A stretch of 64,000 nt of DNA. Origin: JAODBQ01 sp047602055. Its GTDB lineage: Bacteria; Actinomycetota; Acidimicrobiia; Acidimicrobiales; Ilumatobacteraceae. Location: contig JASGIG010000001.1 of the NCBI GenBank assembly GCA_047602055.1, forward strand, positions 1,240,001 through 1,304,000, written 5' to 3'. Shown one piece after another: positions 19,459-28,530 of this stretch (position 1 is the first letter of the stretch; each line of letters opens with the position of its first letter). Under the pieces are notes generated by a model. That model worked only from the letters and a program-made list of their open reading frames with translations, was not told the DNA's origin and did no database searches. The position numbers and the translations under genes were made by a program.

Positions 19459-20577
19459 ATGGAACTTGGGTTCATAACACGAGCGATGCGTCGCTTCTGG
19501 TGGCTGATCCTGCTGTGCGTCGTCATCTTTGGTCTGGCGGGGATGCTGCTGCGCTCCAAGCCCGGCGTGAGCTACAGGTCGACGGCCCTGATCGAGATCC
19601 AGGAGCCGAGCGGTATCGCCTCGTCGGGGGACAGCGGGTCCTCGGATCGCTACCTGCTCGGCCAACTCGTCACTCTGCAGTCGACCTCCTTCGCCGCCGC
19701 CGTGTCGCAAGCGACTGGCATCGGGTTCGCGCCCACCGACGTCAAGGTGGCGCAGGTCACGGGCACCGACGTCGTGCGCATCGACGCCACGGCACCGAGC
19801 TCGGAGACCGCCCACCAGCTTGCGGGCAGCTACACGTCCACGTATCTGTCGACGATCAGCGACCAGCTCAAGGACATCAGCGGGCCAGCCTCGGACTCGC
19901 TCGACGCGGCGATCAAGACCGCCGAGACCAGCCTCAGCGACATCGACAAGCAGATCGCCGACGCGCTCCAGCCGTATGTCGAGAAGGCGGCTGCCAACCC
20001 GAGCGTCAACGTGCCGACGATCGACCAGGTCAACCCGCAGCTCGCCACGCAGCGCTCGATCCTGGTCAACTCCTACACCCAGCTGCTCCAGCAGAAGAGC
20101 AGCCTGGAGATCAACCAGCCGCGCGTCACCAGCAAGGTGTTGCAGGAAGCCACGATGCCGACGACGCCGGTCTCCGAGCCGCTCTCGCTGGTCGCCATCG
20201 CCGGTCCGATCGGTGGGATCCTGGTGGGTGTCGTCGTCGCCGTCGGCTTTGCTCGCCTGTCGTCCAGGGTGCTGGACGCTGCCGAGGTCAGCGAGCTGAT
20301 CGGCGTGCCGATCGCTGGCACGCTGCCGCGAGCGGGCGAACGCGCTGCGCTTGCGCCGACTGCTCCGACGGTCGACCCCGGCGATGACCGCTGCGGTCAG
20401 CGAGCTGTGCGTGCTCGCCGAGGCGGCCGACCGGCTGACCGACTCGTGCTGCATCGTCGCCGTCACCGGTGCGCAGCGGTCGGCGGGCACCACCACCCTG
20501 GCTGCGGCGATGGCCAACCGATTCGCCACATCCGGAGCGGACGTCCTGCTGATCGACCTCGACGGCGGGAACCCTGA
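19459..20577 (+). CDS. polysaccharide chain-length determinant (Wzz-like) part
   Basis: Membrane co-polymerase controlling polymer length. Two membrane segments (residues about 14-32 and 250-272) flank an extracytoplasmic region with a helical, coiled-coil-like middle. The post-TM2 cytoplasmic stretch SSRVLDAAEVSELIGVPIAG is typical. After about residue 295 (near 20335) the frame turns Arg-rich. The neighbouring frame instead reads ERANALRLRRLLRRSTPAM straight into the kinase-like domain at 20351. I infer one surplus base near 20330-20345 and a single fused Wzz-kinase gene spanning 19459-21187 (about 575 aa). As deposited, the frame stops at 20577. Confidence 0.85.
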   Translation: MELGFITRAMRRFWWLILLCVVIFGLAGMLLRSKPGVSYRSTALIEIQEPSGIASSGDSGSSDRYLLGQLVTLQSTSFAAAVSQATGIGFAPTDVKVAQVTGTDVVRIDATAPSSETAHQLAGSYTSTYLSTISDQLKDISGPASDSLDAAIKTAETSLSDIDKQIADALQPYVEKAAANPSVNVPTIDQVNPQLATQRSILVNSYTQLLQQKSSLEINQPRVTSKVLQEATMPTTPVSEPLSLVAIAGPIGGILVGVVVAVGFARLSSRVLDAAEVSELIGVPIAGTLPRAGERAALAPTAPTVDPGDDRCGQRAVRARRGGRPADRLVLHRRRHRCAAVGGHHHPGCGDGQPIRHIRSGRPADRPRRREP

Positions 20578-21187
20578 GATCACCCGAACCCTGGCGCCCG
20601 AGGGGCGTGGGTTGGCGGGGCTGCTGGAGCGCGCCAGCGCCGCTCGGACCGAGCGGCCACGGGGGTCCAGGGTGGGCTCGACGGCGGTCACGAACGTGTC
20701 GCGGATCGACGAGGTCGCGGATGTGTCCGTCGACAACCTCGGCGTGATCGGCGTCGGTGCGCCGGAGTCGGCGCCGAGCGTGTTGCGTCGCGATCGCGTC
20801 GCCGGTCTCGTGCGCGCCGCATCGGAGCGGGCCAACTTCGTCGTGTTCGACGCCGGCCCGTTGTTGGACAGTGCATCCAGCGTGCAGTTGATGCGCATGG
20901 CCGACGTCGTCGCCCTCGCCGTGCCGATGCGCCGCCAGCGCGTTCGCCACCTACAGGCGGTCGCCCGTCAGCTGGAGAGCGCCCGTGGCCGCCTGCTGCC
21001 GGTGATCACCCCGAGCCGGCGCCATGGGGCCGATCCCGCCGCCGGCTCGGCGAACCCCGTGTCAGCCGGCGACGCCGTGGCCGCGAAGACCGCCAAGCAC
21101 TCCGGCCGCGGCCGCAAGCGCTCCGACGAGCCGGTGCTGCCAACGACTGGCAGCGCCGACGAGACGGTCGAGTCGATCATCCCCTGA
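20351..21187 (+). CDS. BY-kinase/CpsD-like ATPase domain lacking the Walker A lysine
   Basis: Cytoplasmic P-loop domain that normally autophosphorylates and tunes the Wzz partner. Walker A aligns as GAQRSAGTTT, with Gly where the catalytic Lys of the usual GKTT should be. Walker A' is VLLIDLDGG and Walker B FVVFDAGPLL. The C-terminal 60 residues are basic and low-complexity and contain no tyrosine cluster, so autophosphorylation is unlikely. The TTG at 20351 is a nominal start; the domain is probably fused in frame to the Wzz part after correction of one indel. Best read as a degenerate regulatory ATPase. Confidence 0.8.
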   Translation: MRRLLRRSTPAMTAAVSELCVLAEAADRLTDSCCIVAVTGAQRSAGTTTLAAAMANRFATSGADVLLIDLDGGNPEITRTLAPEGRGLAGLLERASAARTERPRGSRVGSTAVTNVSRIDEVADVSVDNLGVIGVGAPESAPSVLRRDRVAGLVRAASERANFVVFDAGPLLDSASSVQLMRMADVVALAVPMRRQRVRHLQAVARQLESARGRLLPVITPSRRHGADPAAGSANPVSAGDAVAAKTAKHSGRGRKRSDEPVLPTTGSADETVESIIP

Positions 21188-21197
21188 CCCGTCCGCT

Positions 21198-22436
21198 TCA
21201 GTAGCTACGCGGCCTGGGCGTGTTGGGTCGTCGGAGGGAGCGAAGTCCGATGATGTTGAACATCACCAGGACGACGAGCCAGGGACTGAAGGTGGCCACC
21301 TCGGTGATCGACACCACGAGGACGATCATCGACACGAGGATCATGAACCGGCCGAGGCGCATGTCGACGCGCAGCAACTCGACGCCGTAGTAGGTGTAGC
21401 TGACGATCAGGCACATGAACGACGCCAGGCCGATCACGCCGAGCTGCAGCAGCAACTCCAGGTAGCCGTTGTGCGAGTGCACGACGATGAAGCCGAGGCC
21501 GCGCAGGATGCTCTTCGTCGGTTCGGCGGTCGGGTTGGTCCAGACACCGCCGACGCCGTACCCCTGCCACGGCTTCTTCTCGATCGCGGCCCACACACCC
21601 GACCAGATCTTGGTGCGGCTGGTCAGGGTCAGGTCCTTGCCGCGAGCGCGCAGGATCGCCGGGGCGAAGAGCATCCCGATCGTGCCGATGGAGATCGCGG
21701 CGAACGTGGCGAAGAGCATGATCACTCGGCTCCTGCGACGATCAGATGCCGCGAGGCGAGTCAGCACCAGGCCTACGGGCACCAGCGCCAAGCCGACGCC
21801 GAGCGTCGTCGTCGACTGCGAGCCGGCGATGAGCACGAGCGACACGAGGATCGCCAGGTTGCGTCGCCGAGGGCGCCATTCGAACGAGATCAAGGCGACG
21901 ATGGCGAAGATCAGGAACGGGGCCATCACGTTCTTGTGGACGTAGCCGGCGTGCCAGCCGGGCACGCCGGCGGTGGCGCTCGATGCGGTGAAGTGGGTGG
22001 CCGTGTAGAACACCGCGTAGCCGATGGCGATGTGGCAAGCGATCACCAAGCCGCGCTTGATCGCCTCGATGGGCAGCAGGCTGGCGATCACCACGCCGGC
22101 GAACAGCATCGGCATGTCCGCCTTGGTGCTCTCCTGCCAGGCCGGGCGGTTCGGCGTCCAGAGGTACGACGCGAACCACCACGTCACGAAGATCAGCGTC
22201 GGCAGGCTGATGATGATCTGGCGGGCGCGAGCCCGCGGGCCGAGCACGACGACGCCGATGCCCGACAGCAGGGAGAGGGCGAGATACAGCTTTGGCTTGA
22301 AGTTGGGGATCGCCCCCCAGCCGCCCATGACCAGCATGACGATCCCGAACTGCCCGCTGACGATCCAGAGCGGCCGTTGCCACACGGCGATCGGCGCGCT
22401 GCGCAGCGTGCCGGGCGTCAGCGTCGTCGTGCTCAC
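21198..22436 (-). CDS. O-antigen ligase/polymerase family membrane protein (Wzy/WaaL-like)
   Basis: Integral membrane protein of 412 aa with about eleven hydrophobic segments. The large outer loop carries the family signature: LTSRTKIWSGVW, W-x-GYG, and HSHNGYLELLLQLG with the conserved His. In a one-membrane bacterium with a flippase and Wzz homologue in the same cluster, polymerase is the likely role. The GTG start at 22436 overlaps the preceding GT2 stop as GTGA. It converges with the kinase gene 10 bases away, with no terminator-like hairpin visible between. Confidence 0.87.
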   Translation of the reverse strand: MSTTTLTPGTLRSAPIAVWQRPLWIVSGQFGIVMLVMGGWGAIPNFKPKLYLALSLLSGIGVVVLGPRARARQIIISLPTLIFVTWWFASYLWTPNRPAWQESTKADMPMLFAGVVIASLLPIEAIKRGLVIACHIAIGYAVFYTATHFTASSATAGVPGWHAGYVHKNVMAPFLIFAIVALISFEWRPRRRNLAILVSLVLIAGSQSTTTLGVGLALVPVGLVLTRLAASDRRRSRVIMLFATFAAISIGTIGMLFAPAILRARGKDLTLTSRTKIWSGVWAAIEKKPWQGYGVGGVWTNPTAEPTKSILRGLGFIVVHSHNGYLELLLQLGVIGLASFMCLIVSYTYYGVELLRVDMRLGRFMILVSMIVLVVSITEVATFSPWLVVLVMFNIIGLRSLRRPNTPRPRSY

Positions 22437-23296
22437 ACCGACGTCTCCACGGTGGCGCGCGAGGAGTCGTCGCGCTGCCAGCCGTCGCCGGCCCGGCGGC
22501 TGACGACCCGGGCGAGGAGGACGAACCCGACGTACACGGAGACGTCGATGATCGCCCGCGGGTCGCGGGCGACGCGCAGCAGTTCGCGACCGGTGCTCGA
22601 CGCGGTCGAGGCGGCCTCGGGCATCGTCGCCGCGAGCGCGGCATTGCCGCGGTAGACGCGGGTCAGCGTTCGCAACAGGTCGCGGGCGCGACGCGGCGTG
22701 CGCACCACGGCCGGAGGGCAGTCGACGATCACGACCTCGTCACGGCTGACGATCCGGGCGGCGAACAGATCGTCGGCGACGACCGCCGGGAACTCGTCGA
22801 AGCGTCCACGGGCCGTTTCGCTCAGCCCGTAGACCCCCGCGCCGCACAGATCGGTGGTGACAGAGCGCAGGCGTCGTCTCGCGGCGTAGTACCGGCGGAC
22901 CAGCCAGGCGGCCCCCGAGGTGTCGTACGTCAGCGGCGGGCGGGCGGCCACCGCACCGTCGCGCATCGCGCGAAGCGTCGCCAGCGCCGAACTGCCCGGT
23001 ACGGCGATGTCGGCATCCAAGTACAGCCGCGGCAGCGTTGTGGCGACCTGCTCCGCGGCGACGATCGCGCCGTGCTTGCCGACCGGTGGGAGGCTGAGCA
23101 ACGTCACCGGCAGCCCGGTGGCGGTGACGACCGCCTCGGTGCCATCCGTGCACCCGTTGCACGCCACGACGACCTCGAAGGCATCGGTGTCGACCCCGTC
23201 GAACAGCGCTCGCAGCGTGGTTCCGATCAACGCCGCCTCGTTCCACGCCGGGATCACGATCGACCCTGCAGGCGAGCGCTGATCTTCACGAGTCAC
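22433..23296 (-). CDS. GT2 glycosyltransferase
   Basis: Family 2 glycosyltransferase, 287 aa. The N-terminus is SIVIPAWNEAALIGTTL, followed by VVACNGCTDGT and the metal site YLDADIAVP. A hydrophobic stretch near the C-terminus (residues about 248-265) may hold it to the membrane. The GTG start at 23296 gives MTREDQRSPAG. It overlaps the polymerase gene by four bases, so the two are probably one transcription unit. Donor and acceptor unknown. Confidence 0.87.
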   Translation of the reverse strand: MTREDQRSPAGSIVIPAWNEAALIGTTLRALFDGVDTDAFEVVVACNGCTDGTEAVVTATGLPVTLLSLPPVGKHGAIVAAEQVATTLPRLYLDADIAVPGSSALATLRAMRDGAVAARPPLTYDTSGAAWLVRRYYAARRRLRSVTTDLCGAGVYGLSETARGRFDEFPAVVADDLFAARIVSRDEVVIVDCPPAVVRTPRRARDLLRTLTRVYRGNAALAATMPEAASTASSTGRELLRVARDPRAIIDVSVYVGFVLLARVVSRRAGDGWQRDDSSRATVETSV

Positions 23297-23402
23297 TCCA
23301 GAAAGGTAGTTCCGATCGGAGGGCGCGATCGATTGGTGGGCAATCCGTGGTTCGATCGACCCATTCGCCAGCGCGCCGGTTGAACGCGTTGCGCCTTGTC
23401 GT

Positions 23403-23408
23403 TATCGT
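23403..23408 (+). promoter_or_regulatory. leaderless-type -10 box (TATCGT)
   Basis: TATCGT lies 7 bases before the ATG at 23416; TTGAAC, 17 bases further up, is a passable -35. This argues for starting the acyltransferase at 23416 rather than at the earlier in-frame GTG at 23347. Confidence 0.45.
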
Positions 23409-23415
23409 CCGCGGG

Positions 23416-24573
23416 ATGGACGCCCTGGCCCCCGCCGCTTCCGAGACAGCGCCGTCCGGAGCCGCGACCGTCCCCGGCCGGCTCGCCGGTCGGTCGATGG
23501 GCCATCTGCCCGAACTGGACGGGGTGCGTGCGCTGGCCATCGGCGTCGTCGTCCTCGTCCACCTCTACGCACCGTTGTTCAGCGGCGGCAACTCCGGCGT
23601 CGACCTGTTCTTCGTCCTCAGCGGCTTCCTCATCACCAAGCTGGCCTACGAGGAGTTCACCAAGACCCACCGCTTCTCGATCAAGGCGTTCTACCACCGC
23701 CGAGTGTTCCGAATCCTGCCGCCGCTGCTCGTCCTCCTCGCGGTGTGCCTCGTTGCTTCGTTCACCGTCTTGAGCGCTGTCGGCTCCACGCTTCGGCTGG
23801 AGATCGTCTTCGCCTTGTTCTCCGCCGGGAACCTGTGGCCGCTGATCCGTGGCGACGAGGCGCGGACCGCGTTGGCCCATACCTGGTCGCTCGGCCTCGA
23901 AGAGCAGTTCTATCTGATCTGGCCGTTCCTGCTGGCCACCGTGCCGATCGCGATGGGGGCGCCGCGCCGCTTCCTCAAGTGGGTGCTCGGGGTGGCGGCC
24001 GCGTCGGTGCTCATCGGTCGGATCGTCGTCATCGGCGTACTGCACTACCCACACTGGGGTGCGATCCCGTTCCTCGACTTCGATGGCCTCGCCCTCGGCT
24101 GCGCCATCGCCATCTTCGTCCACTCCGACTTCAGCGGGGTCAGCCGCCGGATCCCCGCATGGCCAGCCGTGCTCGCTGCCGTGGCCCTCGTCGTCGACCT
24201 GGTCTGTGCCCGCTTCTACGTCGACCACGACACGTACTTCCTCCGTCCCCTCGTGATGCGCCTGTTGTTCGCCTACGGCGTGCTGTTCGTCGTCAGCCGA
24301 CCCGAGGTCAGAGCGATCCGCTTGCTCCGCCTGGCTCCGCTGCGCCTGCTCGGCCGGCTCAGCTACTCGCTGTACCTCTGGCACCTCCCGATCTTCTACT
24401 GGTTGTCGTCCGAGCGGTACCCGAACTCCCCGAGGGCTCTGCTCGTGCCGCTGGAACTGGTGCTCGCCTTCGGAGCAGCCGCCCTCTCGTATCGTTACGT
24501 GGAACTGCCAGTGCTTCGCCTTGGCCGGCGGTTGCGATCGGCTCAGGCCACCCCGGCACCCGCCGTCGCGTGA
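23416..24573 (+). CDS. acyltransferase family 3 membrane protein
   Basis: Integral membrane O-acyltransferase (OafA/NodX type), 385 aa from the preferred ATG, with about ten membrane segments. The family start is HLPELDGVRALAIGVVVLVH, with the catalytic His in VLVHLY, then FFVLSGFLITKL, FYHRRVFRILPP and HTWSLGLEEQFYLIWPFL. It probably acetylates a sugar of the repeat unit on the outer face of the membrane. Its stop overlaps the GTG of the WecG-like gene (GTGA), so the two are coupled. Confidence 0.9.
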   Translation: MDALAPAASETAPSGAATVPGRLAGRSMGHLPELDGVRALAIGVVVLVHLYAPLFSGGNSGVDLFFVLSGFLITKLAYEEFTKTHRFSIKAFYHRRVFRILPPLLVLLAVCLVASFTVLSAVGSTLRLEIVFALFSAGNLWPLIRGDEARTALAHTWSLGLEEQFYLIWPFLLATVPIAMGAPRRFLKWVLGVAAASVLIGRIVVIGVLHYPHWGAIPFLDFDGLALGCAIAIFVHSDFSGVSRRIPAWPAVLAAVALVVDLVCARFYVDHDTYFLRPLVMRLLFAYGVLFVVSRPEVRAIRLLRLAPLRLLGRLSYSLYLWHLPIFYWLSSERYPNSPRALLVPLELVLAFGAAALSYRYVELPVLRLGRRLRSAQATPAPAVA

Positions 24574-25418
24574 CAGCTCCCGATCGTTCCACAGAGCTGG
24601 ACGACGGGCTCGCTCGGGTCCACCTGTTCGGGCTTGGCTTCATCAGCGCATCCGGACCGGCTCCGATCATCGACGTGCTGCTCCGCGATGGCATCGCCGA
24701 TCGCCTGCCAACGGGTCGCAGGGCACTGGTCGTCACCCCGAACGTCGATCACATCGTCCACCTCGCCCACGACGGCGATGCGGTGGTCGACCGGCTGGTG
24801 GACAGCGCGGCGTGGGTCGTGCCCGACGGGCAGCCGGTCGTGTGGGCGAGCCGCCTGCTCGGCACGCCGCTCGCCGCCCGGATCGCCGGCAGCACCGTCG
24901 TCAGCGAACTGTGGCCCCGGCTGCTCGCAGCCGGCCGGCGCGTCCTGGTGGTTGCCGCCAACGAGCGCACCGCATCACTCGTCGCCGCCGACACCGGCGA
25001 TACGGCCAGCTCGATCGTCGCCCCGTTCATCGACCCGAACGACCGGCCGGCGTTCGAGGCGTTCGTCGAACGATGCGTCAGCGCGATCCTCGACACCGGC
25101 GCCGAGTACGTGTTCGTCGCCATCGGCTTCCCGCGCCGCGAGCATCTCATTGCCGCTCTCTTCGACCGCCTCCCCGCCGACGGTCGGTGCCCGATCGTGC
25201 TCGCTGTCGGGGCCTCGTTCGAGATGCACTACGGGTTCGTGCGTCGAGCCCCGCAGTGGGTGCAACGCATCGGCATGGAGTGGCTCTATCGCTTCGTGCA
25301 GGAACCGCGCCGCCTCTTCCGCCGCTACTTCGTCGACGACACCCGATTTGCGTCCGTCGTGTGGCGCGAGTGGCGCCGACGGCGCCACGACGGTGACGTC
25401 AGGCGCTGGCCGGTGTGA
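24570..25418 (+). CDS. WecG/TagA/CpsF-family glycosyltransferase
   Basis: GT26 enzyme, 282 aa, that usually transfers N-acetylmannosamine(uronic acid) to lipid-linked GlcNAc early in polymer synthesis. Motifs: VTPNVDHIVHL near the N-terminus, VPDGQPVVWASRLLGTPL, and AIGFPRREHLIAAL, followed by a basic membrane-associated C-terminus (MEWLYRFVQEPRRLFRRY). The GTG at 24570 is chosen because it overlaps the acyltransferase stop; the longer open frame upstream is a shadow. The WecB-like epimerase at 3652 would supply its donor. Its last 20 bases overlap the 3' end of the convergent flippase gene. Confidence 0.9.
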   Translation: MTAPDRSTELDDGLARVHLFGLGFISASGPAPIIDVLLRDGIADRLPTGRRALVVTPNVDHIVHLAHDGDAVVDRLVDSAAWVVPDGQPVVWASRLLGTPLAARIAGSTVVSELWPRLLAAGRRVLVVAANERTASLVAADTGDTASSIVAPFIDPNDRPAFEAFVERCVSAILDTGAEYVFVAIGFPRREHLIAALFDRLPADGRCPIVLAVGASFEMHYGFVRRAPQWVQRIGMEWLYRFVQEPRRLFRRYFVDDTRFASVVWREWRRRRHDGDVRRWPV

Positions 25419-26709
25419 CGACGGCCGCGCGGGCGAGGTGGGCCCGCTCGCGGTCGCGCTGGCGCTGGCAGCGCACCAGCAAGGTCCAGCCGCCGACGAC
25501 GGTGAACACCTCCGACGTGTAGGTGGCGAGCACCGCACCCTTCCACCCCCACGCCGGGATCATCGTGAAGTACAGCGAGGTGGCGATCAGCGCGCCGGCG
25601 AAGCCGAGGTACATCCGGACGCGGTTGCGCCCGAGACCGAGCAACCCGAGGTAGGGCGCGTCGGATGCGGTGCGCAGCAGCGGGAACGCGGCGAGCCAGA
25701 GGGTGATCTCCACCGAGTCTTCGAAGCCCGAGCCGACGAGAAGCCGCGTGATCGGTTGGCAGAGGATCAGCCCGAGTCCGCACAGCACGCCGTAGGCGCC
25801 CGTCGGGATCATCAGCCGTGCCGCTTTGCGCAGGTGGCTGCCGTCAGGGTCGTCGTCGGGAAGGAACCAACGCGAGGCCGCCGTGGAGACGGAGCGCAGC
25901 GGCAACATCGCCGTCGTCATCACCCGGTACGCGGCGTTGTACTCGCCGACCTCCGTGGACGACCTGAACGAGGCGAGCACGATCTTGTCGAGATCGTTCT
26001 GCACCGAGTAGGCCGAGATCGACAGGGCGTAGACCGTGCTCAGCCGGAGCAGCTCCCGTGCCGAGGTGGGCGTCTGGTTGGCGCGCCGATCGGCGGCGGC
26101 CACCTTCGACAGGGCGTACGTCGAGGCGACGAGCATCGCGACCGAGCCGATCAGGTTGTTGATCACCAACGTGAGGATCGACGCATGGCCAACGACGACG
26201 AGGAGCACGACCCCGGCGCACTTCATGATCGGTGCGATCATCCGCAAGCGTGCCGACGCGCTCGTGCCGCGGATTGCGTACACCGCAGAGATGTTCATCT
26301 CCGCGAGCCCGGCAATGATCAGATCGCTGCAGAAGACGAGCAGCGCCGGAACGACGATCCCGGTGCCGAGGATGTGCACGCTGATGATCAACCCGATGAT
26401 CGCGGTAGGGACCGCCAGCGCGATCACCTGGCGTCGGCCGACTCGCAGGCCGGAGGCGATGGTGCGACGGCGCTGGAGGAACAGCTGGACCAGCGAAGCG
26501 CCGCCACTGGCGTACACCCAGGTGAGCGCGAAGCCGGCGATCACGTAGAACGTCGAGTACTTGCCGTAGCCCTTGGCCCCGAGCGCCCGGGTGGTGAGTG
26601 GGAACACGATCAGTGCTGTGACCACCACGGTGATCTCGTACAGCATCGCGGCGACGACCTCGACACCCTTGTCGCGAAGGTGCGCGACTCGGTTCCACAG
26701 CGCCCTCAA
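25399..26709 (-). CDS. polysaccharide flippase (Wzx-like, MOP superfamily)
   Basis: Membrane transporter of 436 aa with about twelve hydrophobic segments that would flip lipid-linked repeat units outward. The N-terminus VVVTALIVFPLTTRALGAKGYGKYS is typical of this superfamily; later parts include SVQNDLDKIVLASF and VGEYNAAYRVM. The TTG start at 26709 overlaps the PhyH stop as TTGA, which is why it is chosen. Together with the initiating transferase, polymerase and Wzz homologues it completes a Wzx/Wzy pathway. Confidence 0.88.
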   Translation of the reverse strand: MRALWNRVAHLRDKGVEVVAAMLYEITVVVTALIVFPLTTRALGAKGYGKYSTFYVIAGFALTWVYASGGASLVQLFLQRRRTIASGLRVGRRQVIALAVPTAIIGLIISVHILGTGIVVPALLVFCSDLIIAGLAEMNISAVYAIRGTSASARLRMIAPIMKCAGVVLLVVVGHASILTLVINNLIGSVAMLVASTYALSKVAAADRRANQTPTSARELLRLSTVYALSISAYSVQNDLDKIVLASFRSSTEVGEYNAAYRVMTTAMLPLRSVSTAASRWFLPDDDPDGSHLRKAARLMIPTGAYGVLCGLGLILCQPITRLLVGSGFEDSVEITLWLAAFPLLRTASDAPYLGLLGLGRNRVRMYLGFAGALIATSLYFTMIPAWGWKGAVLATYTSEVFTVVGGWTLLVRCQRQRDRERAHLARAAVVTPASA

Positions 26710-27488
26710 GGCACGCCCGCGGCTGATCGGTGCGCTGTGCCGCGGATCGCAGCACGAGCTTGAGATGCGAGACGTCGAGGCGCTGATCGGGGTTCGGGCA
26801 GGAGCTTGAGGATCCAGGCGGCGCGCACGTCGTCGGAGTTGTTCGGTCCGGTCATGTGCAGCGTGCGGGCCTGGTGCACGGTGACCCCCCCGGCGGGGAG
26901 CGGGCAGCTCACCGCCGGGGAATCGTCGAAACCGACGGCGTGACGGCCGTGGTCGCCGATGGCCTCGTGGGGGTACACGGGGCCGCGATGGCTGCCAGGG
27001 ATGAAGTTCATGCAGCCGTTATGTTCGTCGACGTTGACGAGGGCGACCCAGACGGTGGCCATCGGGCAATCGTGTTGCGGGTCGAAGAACACGTCCTGAT
27101 GCCAGCGCGTGCTGCCGCCGGTGAGCGCCGGTTTGAAGATCGCGTGGTCGAAGTGCAGCAGCACTCGGTTCACGCCGAGCAGCTTGCACGCGATCTGCTC
27201 GGCGGCCGCGTACGCCCGTGACTTCAGCAGGCGGGGCGCGAGCCGCGACGGGAAGACGATCTCCGGCACCAACGGTGCGGCGCGTGTGCCCGTGCTGAGG
27301 TCTCGGTAGGTCGTGGTGTCCAGCCTGTCGCCGAGATCGAACAGCGAAGCGATCTGGGCACGAACGCTGGCGATGTCGGAGAGGTCGACGATGGCGCTGG
27401 GCACGGCGAGGTAACCGTCGGCATGGAAGCGATCCGCAGCGTCCTCGGCGAGCGCCGACCCGTTCCATCGTGCGGGCTGAGCGGACAA
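26706..27488 (-). CDS. phytanoyl-CoA dioxygenase (PhyH)-like Fe(II)/2-oxoglutarate oxygenase
   Basis: Soluble dioxygenase of 260 aa. The metal site is WHQDVFFDPQH (H-x-D), with the distal His in VHQARTLHMTGPN and the 2-oxoglutarate Arg in VRAAWILK. The TTG at 27488 is chosen because GGAAGGA lies 9 bases upstream and it gives a normal family length. The frame is open further, to an ATG at 27638 inside the duplicated segment, which would add about 50 poorly conserved residues. It overlaps the flippase start by four bases. It may hydroxylate a sugar or lipid carrier; substrate unknown. Confidence 0.85.
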   Translation of the reverse strand: MSAQPARWNGSALAEDAADRFHADGYLAVPSAIVDLSDIASVRAQIASLFDLGDRLDTTTYRDLSTGTRAAPLVPEIVFPSRLAPRLLKSRAYAAAEQIACKLLGVNRVLLHFDHAIFKPALTGGSTRWHQDVFFDPQHDCPMATVWVALVNVDEHNGCMNFIPGSHRGPVYPHEAIGDHGRHAVGFDDSPAVSCPLPAGGVTVHQARTLHMTGPNNSDDVRAAWILKLLPEPRSAPRRLASQARAAIRGTAHRSAAGVP

Positions 27489-27606
27489 CGGAGTGATCCT
27501 TCCGGTATGGCGGGGACGAACGCTCAGGATGGTAGTGGCCAGTGCCGGGGCATGGTCGGCGACGGCGCGGATTGATCCCTCCGACCCAATGGTCGCCGGA
27601 ACGTCG

Positions 27607-28530
27607 ACGTGCGCAGCGTACTGACGCACACCGTGCATGGTTGGGCAGATCAGATCGGTGCGACGACCTTGGGGCCGGTGTAGGTGTAGCCGCCGACGAG
27701 TTGGGTGCCGTTGCCGAGCTCGCCGTCGATGCAGTTGCGGAGTGCGTCGATGCAGTTGGTGACGAAGGTCTGGATGGTGGTTGGGTCCCAGGCGCCGAAC
27801 CAGTCGGCGTGGAAGGTGGTGCCGTTGGCGTGGGTCATGCCGGCCATTCGGTCCGATGAGAGGTACCAGTTGGCGCTGTTGCCGTCGTTGGCGTACCAGA
27901 TGCCGATGCTGTATTCGGGCAGCAGGACGGGGTAGCCGGTCGGGCAGTGCCAGACCCCGGTGGTGTCGTAGGTGCCGTAGGCCATGTGTGACCGGTGGTC
28001 GGTGGAGTCGAGGTTGACGCCATCCCAGCACGGGGGGAACGCGAGACGGACACCGATTCGTTCGCCGGCGGGGCAACTGGGGATGGTCTGCGCGGGATTT
28101 TGGGTGGTTTCGCAGGTCCAGGTGAACCGGGTGGAGTCGGCTTGGTTGGGGTTGTCCATGTTGTAGCCGGCGATCATCTTCAGTCCCTCTGGGAACGGGC
28201 GGATCGTTTGGATCTGCGCGGCCGAGGGTCCGTTGCCTTTGTAGTAGACGGTGATGTAGTCCGGGATCAGCAGGTTGCCGGCGGCGTTGTACAGCGCTGG
28301 CGTCCAGTAGCCCGACCGGTTGAGGATCCCGCCTTGGCAGGAGCCGTCGCCGCTGGAGCGCAGCGACTCGTAGGTGGACGACGCGTTGGTGCCGGTGTTG
28401 CCGAAGAACATGTGCAGGTGCGACTTGCCCGGCTGGTTCGGGTAGACGATCGGATCGTCGTAGGCGAAGTGCGAGAACGAGCAGATCGTCCGGAAGTTCC
28501 CCGTCGGCTCCGACGCCGACGACTCGATGG
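27607..28530. repeat. 924-bp direct repeat, copy 1
   Basis: Near-identical to 28746-29669 (offset 1139). By eye one difference was found, A at 28044 versus T at 29183. It covers the DUF1996 coding part plus about 43 bases beyond the stop, including a TACGCT box. Confidence 0.93.
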
